The translations under genes were made by a program, and so were the position numbers. The notes beneath the pieces are model-generated. The model saw nothing but the letters and a program-made list of their open reading frames with translations. It was not told where the DNA came from and made no database searches. From Thiobacillus sp. (GTDB lineage Bacteria; Pseudomonadota; Gammaproteobacteria; Burkholderiales; Thiobacillaceae), in NCBI GenBank assembly GCA_019459055.1, contig JAIBEI010000050.1, forward strand, positions 124,001-188,000: 64,000 nt of DNA. Direction: 5' to 3'. Below, in pieces: positions 41,043 to 50,417 of the stretch. The stretch's first letter is position 1. Each line of letters starts with the position of its first letter.

Positions 41043-42056
41043 CTACGACCACACCCCCGGCCGGGGTGAAAAACTGTCCAGCACCCGCAGGTAGCTGGCG
41101 CGCGCGACGATAGAGGGGTCGGGCAGGTTCTGCTGGCTCATGCTGCCCTTCATCTGGGCGACCGATTCGTATTCCTTTTCCTCCATCCAGTTCTGCATCG
41201 CAGCCAGGATTTCGGTCAGCTTGTCCGGCCCGTGCTGCAGCAGGCAGGACGCGAGATGCACGACGTCGGCGCCGGCCAATAAAAGCTTGAGCGCCTCGCT
41301 TTCGCTGTGAACGCCGCCGGTGGCGGCGAGCGTCAGTCGGGTGCGGCCGTGCAGGATGGCGATCCAGCGGATGCGCAGCAGCGCCTCGGCGGCCGAGGAA
41401 AGATGCAGCTGATCGGTCATGCGCAGCGCGTCGAGGTCGATGTCCGGCTGATAGAAGCGGTTGAACAGGGCGACGCCCTGTGCGCCGGCATGTTCGAGCT
41501 GCTGCACGAAATGCGGCAGCGAGGAAAAATAGGGCGACAGCTTCATCACGATGGGCAGGCTCACCGCGCGGCGCAATTCGATGAGCAGGCTGAGATAACG
41601 CGCCTCCACCATCACGCCGGAATGTCGGGCACTGGCGGCGACGTGGTAGACGTTGAGCTCCAGCGCATCGGCCCCGGCTTTCTCCAGTTCGCGGCCGAGC
41701 TCCACCCAACCGGACGGGGACACGCCGTTGAGGCTCGCCACCACGGGAATTTCGAGCCGACGCTTGAGCTGATGCAGGTGCGTCAGATAACGTTCGAGAC
41801 CGCCCTGAAATTCACCATGATCGGGCAGAAAGCCATCCGCTTCGCTATGCCCGAGACCGGCATGCAGCAGAAAACGGTCCAACATCGCGTCCTCCATCCG
41901 CAATTCCTCCTCGAACAGCGAATACATCACCAGCGCGGCGGCGCCGGCGTCCTCCAGACGCAGCGCGGTGTCGATATCTTTCGACAGCGGCGAGGCGGAG
42001 GGCACCAGCGGGTTCTTCAGCTTGAGGCCGAGGTAGTCGGTGGAGAGGTCGATCAT
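41043..42056 (-). CDS. Dihydroorotate dehydrogenase-like FMN protein
   Basis: 337 residues of the DHOD/dihydropyrimidine dehydrogenase C-terminal-like TIM-barrel family (MIDLSTDYLGLKLKNPLVPSASPLSKD; ALELNVYHVAASARHSG; LTLAATGGVHSESEALKLLLAGADVVHLASCLL). It follows nifJ within a base or two, and this pairing with pyruvate:ferredoxin oxidoreductase is common, so it probably uses reduced ferredoxin or acts on a related substrate. Its true substrate is not established, and pyrimidine synthesis is unlikely to be its main job. Confidence 0.82.
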   Translation of the reverse strand: MIDLSTDYLGLKLKNPLVPSASPLSKDIDTALRLEDAGAAALVMYSLFEEELRMEDAMLDRFLLHAGLGHSEADGFLPDHGEFQGGLERYLTHLHQLKRRLEIPVVASLNGVSPSGWVELGRELEKAGADALELNVYHVAASARHSGVMVEARYLSLLIELRRAVSLPIVMKLSPYFSSLPHFVQQLEHAGAQGVALFNRFYQPDIDLDALRMTDQLHLSSAAEALLRIRWIAILHGRTRLTLAATGGVHSESEALKLLLAGADVVHLASCLLQHGPDKLTEILAAMQNWMEEKEYESVAQMKGSMSQQNLPDPSIVARASYLRVLDSFSPRPGVWS

Positions 42057-42057
42057 A

Positions 42058-45000
42058 TCAGGCTCCGGATTTGGGTTCGTCGGCATGGCCCTGCACCATG
42101 TCCTGATAGGCCTTGAAGCGCCGTTCGGCCTCCTTCTGCGCTTCTTCCAGGAAATGCTGCGCGGCTTCGGGATGGCTGCGCGCGAGCATGGCAAAGCGGG
42201 TTTCCGATTCCATGAAGGCCTTGATCGGCTGGCTGGGCGCGGCGGAATCGAGCTTGAAGGGATTGCCGCCCGCCTCCGCCAGCCGCGGGTCGAAACGGAA
42301 CAGCGGCCAGTGCCCGCTCTTCACCGCGAGTTCCTGCTGGCGCTGGTTGTAGAGCATGTCGTAGCCGTGGGCGATGCACGGGCTGTAGGCGACGATGAGC
42401 GCGGGACCGGGATAGGCTTCGGCCTCCTGGAACACGCGCAGAGTCTGGGTGTCCTTGGCGCCGTAGGCGACGGTGGCGACATAGACGTGGTTGTAGTTGC
42501 TCGCCAGCCGGGCGAGATCCTTCTTTGCCGTGGCCTTGCCGCCGGAAGAGAACTTGGCGACCGCGCCGATCGGCGTGGCCTTGGAGGTCTGGCCACCGGT
42601 GTTCGAGTACACCTCGGTGTCGAGCACCAGGATGTTGACGTCGTACGGCAGCGCCAGCACATGGTCGAGGCCGCCGAAACCGATGTCGTAGGCCCAGCCG
42701 TCGCCGCCGATGATCCATACCGAGCGGCGGATCAGCCACTCGGCGACGCTGGCGAGCTCCTTCGCACGAGGGTGATTTGATGCCGCCAGTTTTTCGAGTA
42801 GCAGGGCGACGCGGCCGCGCTGCTCGTAAAGCCCCGCCTCCTCGCGCTGGTCCGCTTTGACCAGCGCTTCGGCAAGGTCGCCGCCGATTTCGCCGGCCAT
42901 CTCTTTCACCAGCTGCTGCGCGTAGCCCATCAACTGGTCGGCGGCAAGGCGCATGCCGAGGCCGAATTCGGCATTGTCCTCGAACAGCGAATTGCTCCAC
43001 GCCGGGCCGCGGCCGGCGCCGTTCACCGTATAGGGCGTGGAGGGCAGGTTGCCGCCATAAATCGACGAGCATCCGGTGGCGTTGGCGATCAGCATGCGGT
43101 CGCCGAAGAGTTGCGTAGCCAGCCGGATGTAGGGCGTCTCGCCACAGCCGGCGCAGGCGCCGGAAAACTCGAACAGCGGATCGAGCAGCATGGCGCTGGG
43201 GATGGTGTTGTGCTTGATCGTGCCGCGGTCAAACTCGGGCAGGCGCAGGAAGAAGGCGAGGTTGTCACGTTCCTGATCCAGCAGCGGCGCGATCGGCGCC
43301 ATGTTCACCGCGCGCCGACTGACGTTCGACTTATCGTGGATCGGGCAGGCTTCGACGCAGTCGCCGCAGCCGGTGCAGTCCTCCGGCGCCGTCTGATAGC
43401 TGATGTGGGTGCCGACGGGAAAGTCCTTGCTCTTCGCCGGAACGTGCTTGAAGGTCGGCGGGGCATCCTTCGCTGCCGCCGCATCGAAGGCGCGCGCGCG
43501 GATCGCGGTATGCGGGCAGACGAACACGCACTTGCCGCACTGAGTGCACAGATCCGCATCCCACACCGGGATTTCCAGCGCGATGGTGCGCTTCTCGTAT
43601 TGCGCGGTGCCAAGCGGATAGGTGCCGTCGGCGGGCATCCGGGACACCGGGAGGCGATCGCCATGGCCCCGGTAGATCGGCAGGGTGAGGTCGCGCACGA
43701 AGTCGGGAATGCCCGCATCCGTCGCACCATCCGGTGCCGGCCCGGACTCGCTTCCGATGGCTTCTGCTGGCGGAATGGCGACCTGGTGCAGCTCCGCCAG
43801 CGTCGTGTCGATGGCACGGTAGTTCAGTTCCACCAGGCGACGGCTCTTCTTGCCGTAGGTCTTGTCGACCGCGTGCTTGATCGCGGCAATCGCCTCGTCC
43901 TTCGGCAGGATGCCGGAGATGGCGAAGAAGCAGGTCTGCATGATGGTGTTGATGCGCCGCCCCATGCCGGCTTCCGCGGCGACGGCGTAGGCGTCAATCA
44001 CCCACAGCCGCAGGCGCTTGTCGCGAATCTGCGCGCGCATCTTCTGCGGCAAGCTGTCCCAGACCCGATCCGGCGCCGCCGGGGTGTTGAGCAGGAAAAC
44101 CCCTTCCGGCGCGGCGTGTTCCAGCAGGTCGTAGCGTTCGACGAACACCGGCTGGTGGCAAGCGACGAAGCCGGCCATGCCCGCCTCCACCAGGTAGGTG
44201 GAACGGATCGTCGCCGGGCCGAAGCGCAGGTGCGACACCGTCACCGCGCCGGACTTCTTCGAGTCGTAGACGAAGTATCCCTGCGCCTGCAGCGCGGTGG
44301 TCTCCCCGAGGATCTTGATCGAGTTCTTGTTGGCCGACACCGTGCCGTCGGCGCCGAGCCCCCAGAACACGGCGTGCTGAAGCTGCCGCGAGGCGTCGGT
44401 GCGGAAGTCCGTATCCCATGCCAGCGACAGGTGGGTGAGGTCATCGTGGATGCCGACGGTGAACGCGCGTTTGGGCGCGGCCTGCGCCAGTTCGTCGAAC
44501 ACCGCCTTCGCCATGCCGGGGGTGAACTCCTTGCTCGCCAGGCCGTAGCGGCCGCCGATGACCCTGGACATGGCCCGCGCGCCGTCCGCCGCCGCCTGCG
44601 CCAGCGCGGTCACCACGTCCTTGTAGAGCGGCTCGCCGTCGGCACCAGGCTCCTTGCTGCGGTCGAGCACGGCGATGGACTTCGCCGTGGGCGGCAGCGC
44701 ATCGAGCAGCGCGCCCGGCGAAAACGGCCGGTACAGCCGCACCTTGAGCACGCCGACCCGCTCACCGTGCGCATTGAGGTGCTCGACGGTCTCATGCACG
44801 GTTTCGGCGCCGGAGCCCATCAGCACGATCACCCGCCCGGCATCCGCTGCGCCTACGTATTCGAACAGCTTGTAATGCCGCCCGGTGAGCGCGCCAAAGT
44901 GGTCCATCGCGTCCTGCACGATCCGCGGAAATCCGTCGTAGAAAGGATTGGCGCGCTCGCGCGACTGGAAGAATACGTCCGGGTTCTGCGAGGTGCCGCG

Positions 45001-45723
45001 CAGCACCGGATGCTCGGGCGACAGCGCGCGCGCCCGGTGTGCGGCGATGAGTCCGGCGTCGAGCATGGCACACACGGTGTCAGCTTCCACCGCGACGATC
45101 TTCGCCACCTCGTGCGAGGTGCGGAAGCCGTCGAAGAAATGGATGACGGGGATGCGCCCGGCCAGCGTGATCGCCTGCGCGATCAGGGCGAAATCCTGTG
45201 CTTCCTGCGGCGAATTGGCGGCGAGCATGGCGCAGCCGGTAGCCCTGGCCGCCATGACGTCGGAATGGTCGCCGAAGATCGACAGCGCATGGGTCGCCAG
45301 CGCGCGCGCTGCAACATGCAGCACGAACGGGGTCAGCTCGCCGGCGATCTTATAGAGGTTGGGAATCATCAGGAGCAGGCCCTGGCTGGCGGTGAAGCTG
45401 GTCGCCAGCGCGCCGGCAGTGAGCGCGCCGTGCAGTGCGCCGGCGGCGCCGCCCTCCGACTGCATCTCGATGATTTTCGGCACCGCGCCCCACAGGTTGG
45501 GACGGCCCTGCGCGGCCCACTCGTCGGCCCACTCGCCCATGCTGGACGCCGGGGTGATGGGATAGATGGCGATCACCTCGTTGCCGAGGTAGGCGATGCG
45601 GGCAACGGCCTCGTTGCCGTCGATGGTAAGCGTGGTTCCTGACGCTTGATCCGAAGGGGTATCCCTTGGGATAGCGTCTGTAGAACCACTGCCTACCCCT
45701 TGCGGGTGAAGTGTGGTGGTCAT
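42058..45723 (-). CDS. nifJ: Pyruvate:ferredoxin (flavodoxin) oxidoreductase
   Basis: Thiamine-dependent, CoA-dependent interconversion of pyruvate and acetyl-CoA with ferredoxin. It is 1221 residues from the ATG at 45723, a single-chain homodimer type. Domain I starts TIDGNEAVARIAYLGNEV. Two ferredoxin motifs are present, CTQCGKCVFVCPH and CTGCGDCVEACP, with a C-terminal cluster Cys in CAGCGETPYIR and TPP binding in GDGWAYDIGFGGLDHV. The first 30 or so codons come from repeat DNA (family B). The enzyme is oxygen-sensitive, so it points to microaerobic or anaerobic phases or to electron balancing with CO2 fixation. Confidence 0.95.
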   Translation of the reverse strand: MTTTLHPQGVGSGSTDAIPRDTPSDQASGTTLTIDGNEAVARIAYLGNEVIAIYPITPASSMGEWADEWAAQGRPNLWGAVPKIIEMQSEGGAAGALHGALTAGALATSFTASQGLLLMIPNLYKIAGELTPFVLHVAARALATHALSIFGDHSDVMAARATGCAMLAANSPQEAQDFALIAQAITLAGRIPVIHFFDGFRTSHEVAKIVAVEADTVCAMLDAGLIAAHRARALSPEHPVLRGTSQNPDVFFQSRERANPFYDGFPRIVQDAMDHFGALTGRHYKLFEYVGAADAGRVIVLMGSGAETVHETVEHLNAHGERVGVLKVRLYRPFSPGALLDALPPTAKSIAVLDRSKEPGADGEPLYKDVVTALAQAAADGARAMSRVIGGRYGLASKEFTPGMAKAVFDELAQAAPKRAFTVGIHDDLTHLSLAWDTDFRTDASRQLQHAVFWGLGADGTVSANKNSIKILGETTALQAQGYFVYDSKKSGAVTVSHLRFGPATIRSTYLVEAGMAGFVACHQPVFVERYDLLEHAAPEGVFLLNTPAAPDRVWDSLPQKMRAQIRDKRLRLWVIDAYAVAAEAGMGRRINTIMQTCFFAISGILPKDEAIAAIKHAVDKTYGKKSRRLVELNYRAIDTTLAELHQVAIPPAEAIGSESGPAPDGATDAGIPDFVRDLTLPIYRGHGDRLPVSRMPADGTYPLGTAQYEKRTIALEIPVWDADLCTQCGKCVFVCPHTAIRARAFDAAAAKDAPPTFKHVPAKSKDFPVGTHISYQTAPEDCTGCGDCVEACPIHDKSNVSRRAVNMAPIAPLLDQERDNLAFFLRLPEFDRGTIKHNTIPSAMLLDPLFEFSGACAGCGETPYIRLATQLFGDRMLIANATGCSSIYGGNLPSTPYTVNGAGRGPAWSNSLFEDNAEFGLGMRLAADQLMGYAQQLVKEMAGEIGGDLAEALVKADQREEAGLYEQRGRVALLLEKLAASNHPRAKELASVAEWLIRRSVWIIGGDGWAYDIGFGGLDHVLALPYDVNILVLDTEVYSNTGGQTSKATPIGAVAKFSSGGKATAKKDLARLASNYNHVYVATVAYGAKDTQTLRVFQEAEAYPGPALIVAYSPCIAHGYDMLYNQRQQELAVKSGHWPLFRFDPRLAEAGGNPFKLDSAAPSQPIKAFMESETRFAMLARSHPEAAQHFLEEAQKEAERRFKAYQDMVQGHADEPKSGA
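45681..45711 (-). repeat. Repeat family B, copy 3, in the first codons of nifJ
   Basis: Minus strand reads CTTCACCCGCAAGGGGTAGG then CAGTGGTTCTA, translated as LHPQGVGSGST at the start of NifJ. Just beyond it is the short palindrome TATCCCTTGGGATA (45660-45673). Confidence 0.65.
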
Positions 45724-45961
45724 GGCAGGTACTTGCAGGACAAATCCATCCTGCATTCTAGACCTGTGCTGCGAATCGACCAGTCAAAGGCGGCGAATCG
45801 GCCCGATGCGTACGCTGCAGCAGTAACGCGTCAACGCCCGGCTATGGGGCAGGCGCGCTACGGTTTTGCACGCCAGCGGAATACCGCACGCTGCCGCCTC
45901 GCGCCTTCGGTGTGATGCCAGGTCCTGGCCAACGCCGGCTACGCGCGCAGCCATCCCTTGG

Positions 45962-47401
45962 TCAGGACAGGTGGTCCGGCGCTTCGAGCGGGGTGCGGGG
46001 TGCCTTGCCGCCGTGCAGTTCGGGCTGAAACCAGCCGAGCTTTTCGCGCAGCTTGACGACGTTGCCGACGATGATGAGGGTGGGTGCCTTGAGTCCGGCC
46101 TCCACCGCCAGCGCGGGCAGCGTGTCGAGGTCGCCGGTGATGACGCGCTGGGTCGGCAGCGTGCCGTGCTGCACGATGGCGGCCGGAGTGTCGAGCGCCA
46201 GACCGTGCCTGACCAGTTCTTCGCACAGCAGCGGCAGGCCTTTCAGCCCCATGTAGATGACGATGGTCTGGTCTTTCCGCGCGATGCCTTCCCAGTTCAT
46301 GTTGAAGGTATTTTCCTTCAGGTGGCCGGTGACGAAGACGACCGACTGCGCGTAGTCGCGGTGGGTGAGCGGAATCCCTGCGTAGGATGCCACGCCGGCG
46401 GCTGCGGTGATGCCGGGCACCACCTGGAAAGGCACGCCGTGCTCGGCCAGGGTCTCGATTTCCTCGCCGCCACGGCCGAAGATGAAGGGGTCGCCGCCCT
46501 TGAGGCGCAGCACGCGCTTGCCTTCCTGGGCCAGGCGCACCAGCATGAGGTTGATTTCCTCCTGCGGCACCGCGTGGTCGTCGCGTTCCTTGCCGACGTA
46601 GATGCGCTCGGCATCGCGCCGGCACATGTCCAGAATCGGCTGCGAGACGAGGCGGTCGTGCACGATGACGTCGGCCTGCTGCATCAGCCGCAGCGCACGG
46701 AAGGTCAAGAGGTCCGGGTTGCCCGGGCCGGCGCCGACCAGATAGACCTCGCCACGGGGGATCTCGTGTTCGGCGCCATCCTTGATCATGGCGTCGAGCT
46801 GCGACTCGGCTTCGACGTCGCGCCCGGAAAACACCATTTCTGCAACGGGCGAGAGGAACACCTTTTCCCAGAAGGCGCGCCGCTGTTCCGGCTTGATCGC
46901 CGCGCGCACACGGTCCTTGTAGCGCCCGGCCAGGGTGGAGAGGCGGCCGTAGGCGGCAGGAACCAGGGTTTCCAGGCGCGCGCGCAGCATGCGGGCCAGC
47001 ACCGGCGATTCGCCGCCGCTTGAGACCGCCACCATGATCGGCGAACGGTCGATGATCGACGGCAGGATGAAGCTGCACAGCGCCGGCTTGTCCGCCACGT
47101 TGACCGGGATGTGCCGCGCGCGCGCCGCATCGGCGATGGCCTTGGCGGCATCCACATCCTCCTCGACCACGATCACCGCATCCTTGCCGTCGAGCAGAGC
47201 GGGCGTGAACGTATCCGCCACCCGGTTCAAATTTTCGGCATGCGGCAGGCGCGCGAAACCTTCATGCAAGCTGGGGGCGGCGACATCGACCCGGGCGCCA
47301 GCGCGCAACAGCAGTTCGGCCTTGCGCGCGGCGGTTTCGGATCCGCCCACCACCAGACAATGGCGGTCGCGCAGGTCGAGGAAAATGGGCAGGTAATTCA
47401 T
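45962..47401 (-). CDS. cysG: Siroheme synthase (trifunctional CysG)
   Basis: Makes siroheme from uroporphyrinogen III: two methylations, NAD-dependent dehydrogenation and iron insertion. It is 479 residues. The N-terminal CysG-B domain has the NAD site LVVGGSETAARKAELLLRAGA; the C-terminal methyltransferase has GAGPGNPDLLTFRALR, LKGGDPFIFGRGGEE and PGITAAAGVASYAGIPLTHR. It is 7 bases after dsrR, so it appears to be the last gene of the dsr operon, supplying the siroheme for DsrAB. The 238-base gap to nifJ holds no gene and no clear terminator. Confidence 0.94.
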   Translation of the reverse strand: MNYLPIFLDLRDRHCLVVGGSETAARKAELLLRAGARVDVAAPSLHEGFARLPHAENLNRVADTFTPALLDGKDAVIVVEEDVDAAKAIADAARARHIPVNVADKPALCSFILPSIIDRSPIMVAVSSGGESPVLARMLRARLETLVPAAYGRLSTLAGRYKDRVRAAIKPEQRRAFWEKVFLSPVAEMVFSGRDVEAESQLDAMIKDGAEHEIPRGEVYLVGAGPGNPDLLTFRALRLMQQADVIVHDRLVSQPILDMCRRDAERIYVGKERDDHAVPQEEINLMLVRLAQEGKRVLRLKGGDPFIFGRGGEEIETLAEHGVPFQVVPGITAAAGVASYAGIPLTHRDYAQSVVFVTGHLKENTFNMNWEGIARKDQTIVIYMGLKGLPLLCEELVRHGLALDTPAAIVQHGTLPTQRVITGDLDTLPALAVEAGLKAPTLIIVGNVVKLREKLGWFQPELHGGKAPRTPLEAPDHLS

Positions 47402-47408
47402 GGGGTTT

Positions 47409-47729
47409 TTACTCGGCGGAGGCAGCTTCGTCCGCCGGCTCGGCGGAATACGGCGGAATGAAGATGAAGCGCATGTCGCCCGGGCTCATTTCGACGAAAT
47501 CGAGCGTGACGCCCTGCAGGTAGGGGGTGCTGGAGCTGGCAATCAGCACTTCGATGCCGTTGATGATCAATTGCTCGTCCGCTTCGCGCTCCTGGTCGAA
47601 ACCCATGCCGAAGTTCACGCTGCCGTCGTCTTCCTGATAGGCAGCGACGCGCAGCACCATGCCGTGGACGTCTGGATTGTTGGCGGCGACACGAATCTGT
47701 TCGGCAGCTGCATCGGTAATCTTGATCAT
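47409..47729 (-). CDS. dsrR: DsrR, A-type-carrier-like protein without cluster cysteines
   Basis: 106 residues with the IscA/A-type scaffold fold (MIKITDAAAEQIRVAAN; NFGMGFDQEREADEQLIINGIEVLI). The three cysteines that bind Fe-S in IscA are absent, which is the known hallmark of DsrR. In Allochromatium vinosum DsrR is needed for normal DsrAB levels, probably after transcription. It lies between dsrN and cysG. Confidence 0.9.
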   Translation of the reverse strand: MIKITDAAAEQIRVAANNPDVHGMVLRVAAYQEDDGSVNFGMGFDQEREADEQLIINGIEVLIASSSTPYLQGVTLDFVEMSPGDMRFIFIPPYSAEPADEAASAE

Positions 47730-47746
47730 GGAATGTCCTTCAGAAA

Positions 47747-49165
47747 TTAAGCGGCGACGCGCGCCTTGTGCGCACGCACCTCGTTCAAAAACGGCGCAAT
47801 CCAGCCCTGCGCCCCGGCGCCCCGGCGGTGCACGTAACCGGCCAGCAGCTTGTGTTGCTGATACCCGTCGTGCTGGCCATCAATGCCATGGCCGCGCGTC
47901 ACTCGATAAGCGTATATGGAGTCGGCAGGCAGATTTTCCAAGCTCGAATAGTGAAATTCGTGCGCCGGAATACTCGCAGCCTCCTGCCAGCGATCGTCTC
48001 CGGTCGGCTGTAGACGCGCATAGCCGCGGCCGACGGGACGCTCATGCATCACGGTGTCGCCCGGCACCACGCCCACCATATTGCGCGTCTGTCCCTGCCA
48101 GCTGAGGCTCTTCGACAGATACATCAGGCCGCCGCATTCGGCATAGGTGGGCAAGCCGGCCTCGATGGCGCCGCGAATCTGCTTCCGTAAAGCGGTATTG
48201 GCCTCCAGTTCCGCCATGAACACCTCGGGGAAACCGCCGCCGATGATGAGACCATCGACCTCGGGCAGGGCCTGCGCATGCAGGGTATCGATTTCCACCA
48301 GGTCCACGTTGGCGGCACGCAGTGTGTCGAGATCCTCGCTGTAGTAAAAGCCGAAGGCCTGGTCGTGCGCGATGCCGATACGCACCCGCTCGGCGCGGAT
48401 TTCTGTTTCAGGCGGTAGGTCGATGTCCAGATCCGGCGCACTGTCGCCAATTGCCAGCAAGCGATCCAGATCGACCTGCGCCGCCACGCGCTCGCCGACA
48501 TGCCGAATCCGTGCGCGTGCGGCATCCTGCTCGTTGGCCGGCACCAGCCCCAGATGGCGCTCGGCGATCCGAATGCCGGGGTCGTGCTGGACTGCACCGA
48601 TCACCTCGACGTCGGTGTAATGCCCGATCACCGCGCGCAGCTTCGACTCGTGGCGGCTGCCGCCGAGGTTGTTGAGGATTACGCCGGCGATGCGGATGTC
48701 CGGGTCAAACGCCTGGTAGCCCAGAATCAGCGGCGCCACCCCGCGGGTCATGCCGCGCGCGTCGATCACCAGCACCACCGGCACGCCCAGCAGCTTGGCG
48801 AGCGCCGCATTGCTGTTGCTGCCATCGAGATCGAGCCCGTCGTACAGGCCCTTGTTGCCCTCGATCAGGCTGATGCGGGCGTCCGCTGCGGCGCGGGCAA
48901 ACTGTCGCTCGATTTCATCGCGCCGCATCATGTGGAAATCGAGGTTGTAGCAGGGGCGTTGCGCCGCCATCCCCAGCCACAGCGGATCGATGTAGTCGGG
49001 CCCTTTCTTGAAAGGCTGCACCCGATGGCCGCGCGCATGCAGCGCCGCACACAGGCCAAGCGTGAGCGTGGTTTTGCCGGACGATTTATGCGCAGCGGAA
49101 ATGAAGACGCGGGACAATTGAGTCCCGCGCTTCGCTGGTTCGTTCGTGGTGGCTTGCTGGCTCAT
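47747..49165 (-). CDS. dsrN: DsrN, cobyrinic acid a,c-diamide synthase-like (siroheme amidation)
   Basis: 472 residues from the ATG at 49165; the open frame upstream is a shadow of dsrP. An N-terminal P-loop ATPase domain of the CobB/CbiA type (SAAHKSSGKTTLTLGL, GPDYIDPLW, EGNKGLYDGL) is followed by a class I glutamine amidotransferase domain with the nucleophile Cys in TYAECGGLMYLS. DsrN is thought to amidate siroheme to siroamide for DsrAB. It lies 43 bases after dsrP. Confidence 0.93.
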   Translation of the reverse strand: MSQQATTNEPAKRGTQLSRVFISAAHKSSGKTTLTLGLCAALHARGHRVQPFKKGPDYIDPLWLGMAAQRPCYNLDFHMMRRDEIERQFARAAADARISLIEGNKGLYDGLDLDGSNSNAALAKLLGVPVVLVIDARGMTRGVAPLILGYQAFDPDIRIAGVILNNLGGSRHESKLRAVIGHYTDVEVIGAVQHDPGIRIAERHLGLVPANEQDAARARIRHVGERVAAQVDLDRLLAIGDSAPDLDIDLPPETEIRAERVRIGIAHDQAFGFYYSEDLDTLRAANVDLVEIDTLHAQALPEVDGLIIGGGFPEVFMAELEANTALRKQIRGAIEAGLPTYAECGGLMYLSKSLSWQGQTRNMVGVVPGDTVMHERPVGRGYARLQPTGDDRWQEAASIPAHEFHYSSLENLPADSIYAYRVTRGHGIDGQHDGYQQHKLLAGYVHRRGAGAQGWIAPFLNEVRAHKARVAA

Positions 49166-49208
49166 ACCGGACGATCTCCTGCCGGGCTTGCGCCTGGCAG
49201 GGGATGCA

Positions 49209-50411
49209 TCAATGCTCCAGCTTGGCGACGGTGGCGTCGTCCAGGCTGACTGGCAGCAGGCGCAGCACCTTGACTGCGAAGGTGGTCGCCAGCAGCGCGA
49301 TTGCCACCCCGCCCAGGCCGAGGAAGAGTTCGGGCACGCTGGGCATGTAGCCGTGCACTTCGCCATCGAAGAAACTGCTCTGCTCGGTCAGGCCGGGAAA
49401 CATGTCCAGGGGGAATGCCTGCGCGCCGATGATGGTGACGTACATCTGCGCCACACCGCCCACAATGACGAGGGCACACGCAATCATGATCCATGCACGC
49501 TGCTTGCCCAGACCGCTCAGCAGGATCACCAGCGGCGCCACGCAGCCGATGATGATCTGGCCCACCCAGAACAGCGTGGTGAAGAGGCCGCCATCGCGCA
49601 GGATGAAGGCTTCCACCGCCTGATACTTGGCGAAATACAGATTGGTCATGTGGTGGACGACGACGAAATACAGCACGGCCGCGACGAACACCACGAGCAG
49701 GGTCTTCAGGCGCGTCATCACGGCATCGCCGAGGGTACGGCCGGTCCAGGCATAGGCCGCGACCAGCACCATCAGGTAGATGGCCAGGCCATAGGCAAAC
49801 GACATGATGATGAACATCGGCGCCAGCATGGCGGTGCCGTACAGTTCACGCGCGATCAGGAAGCCGAACAGCGAGCCGGTACCGGTCGTCAGGATCAGGC
49901 GCCAGATGAAGGCCGCGGTGCCCGCCGCCTTCGACCAGGACTTGACGCTACGGTCCAGCATGGTCCACAGGTAGACGCCCACCAGGCCGAAGAAGCCGGA
50001 ATACAGAAACACGTTCCAGGTGAACATCGATTTGAAGTTGAAATGGGTCATCGCCACGATCAGGCGGTCGGAGCGTCCCAGGTCGAGCACCAGCACCAGC
50101 AGGCCGCCGAGCATCAGCGCCAGCGCCAGGATCGCCGACAGCGGCGCCAACGGCTTGTACATCGGCTTGTTGAACACCGACGCGATCGACGCGACGTTGA
50201 GTGCGCCGGAGGCCGCCACGATGAGGAACACCGCGAACACGTGCGGCAGGCCCCAGACAATCTGGTTGTCCATTCCGGTCACGACGTGCCCGTAGTGGTG
50301 CATGTAGTTCCAGGCCAGCGCGCCGAACAGCACGAACAGGCCGAGAAAACCGAATAACAGCCAGTATTTCAGGCTGCTGCCCTCTACTTCGCGGAAGGTA
50401 ATGCTTGCCAT
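49209..50411 (-). CDS. dsrP: DsrP, NrfD-type quinone-interacting membrane protein
   Basis: 400 residues with about ten transmembrane helices (for example WLLFGFLGLFVLFGALAW, LAPLSAILALALMLGGLLVLVL) typical of the NrfD/PsrC family. It is the inner-membrane quinone-reacting part of the DsrMKJOP complex, partnering DsrJ and DsrO. It is six bases after dsrO. Confidence 0.94.
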   Translation of the reverse strand: MASITFREVEGSSLKYWLLFGFLGLFVLFGALAWNYMHHYGHVVTGMDNQIVWGLPHVFAVFLIVAASGALNVASIASVFNKPMYKPLAPLSAILALALMLGGLLVLVLDLGRSDRLIVAMTHFNFKSMFTWNVFLYSGFFGLVGVYLWTMLDRSVKSWSKAAGTAAFIWRLILTTGTGSLFGFLIARELYGTAMLAPMFIIMSFAYGLAIYLMVLVAAYAWTGRTLGDAVMTRLKTLLVVFVAAVLYFVVVHHMTNLYFAKYQAVEAFILRDGGLFTTLFWVGQIIIGCVAPLVILLSGLGKQRAWIMIACALVIVGGVAQMYVTIIGAQAFPLDMFPGLTEQSSFFDGEVHGYMPSVPELFLGLGGVAIALLATTFAVKVLRLLPVSLDDATVAKLEH

Positions 50412-50417
50412 ATCGTT

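Noticed and set aside
43111-45642. An 843-codon open frame on the plus strand opposite nifJ
   Set aside because: It is the antisense shadow of nifJ in GC-rich DNA. The nifJ strand has full cluster and TPP motifs, and the opposite frame has no recognisable domain.
49166-49366. An N-terminal extension of DsrN
   Set aside because: This stretch is the out-of-frame shadow of the dsrP 3' end; the ATG at 49165 gives the normal DsrN start before the P-loop.
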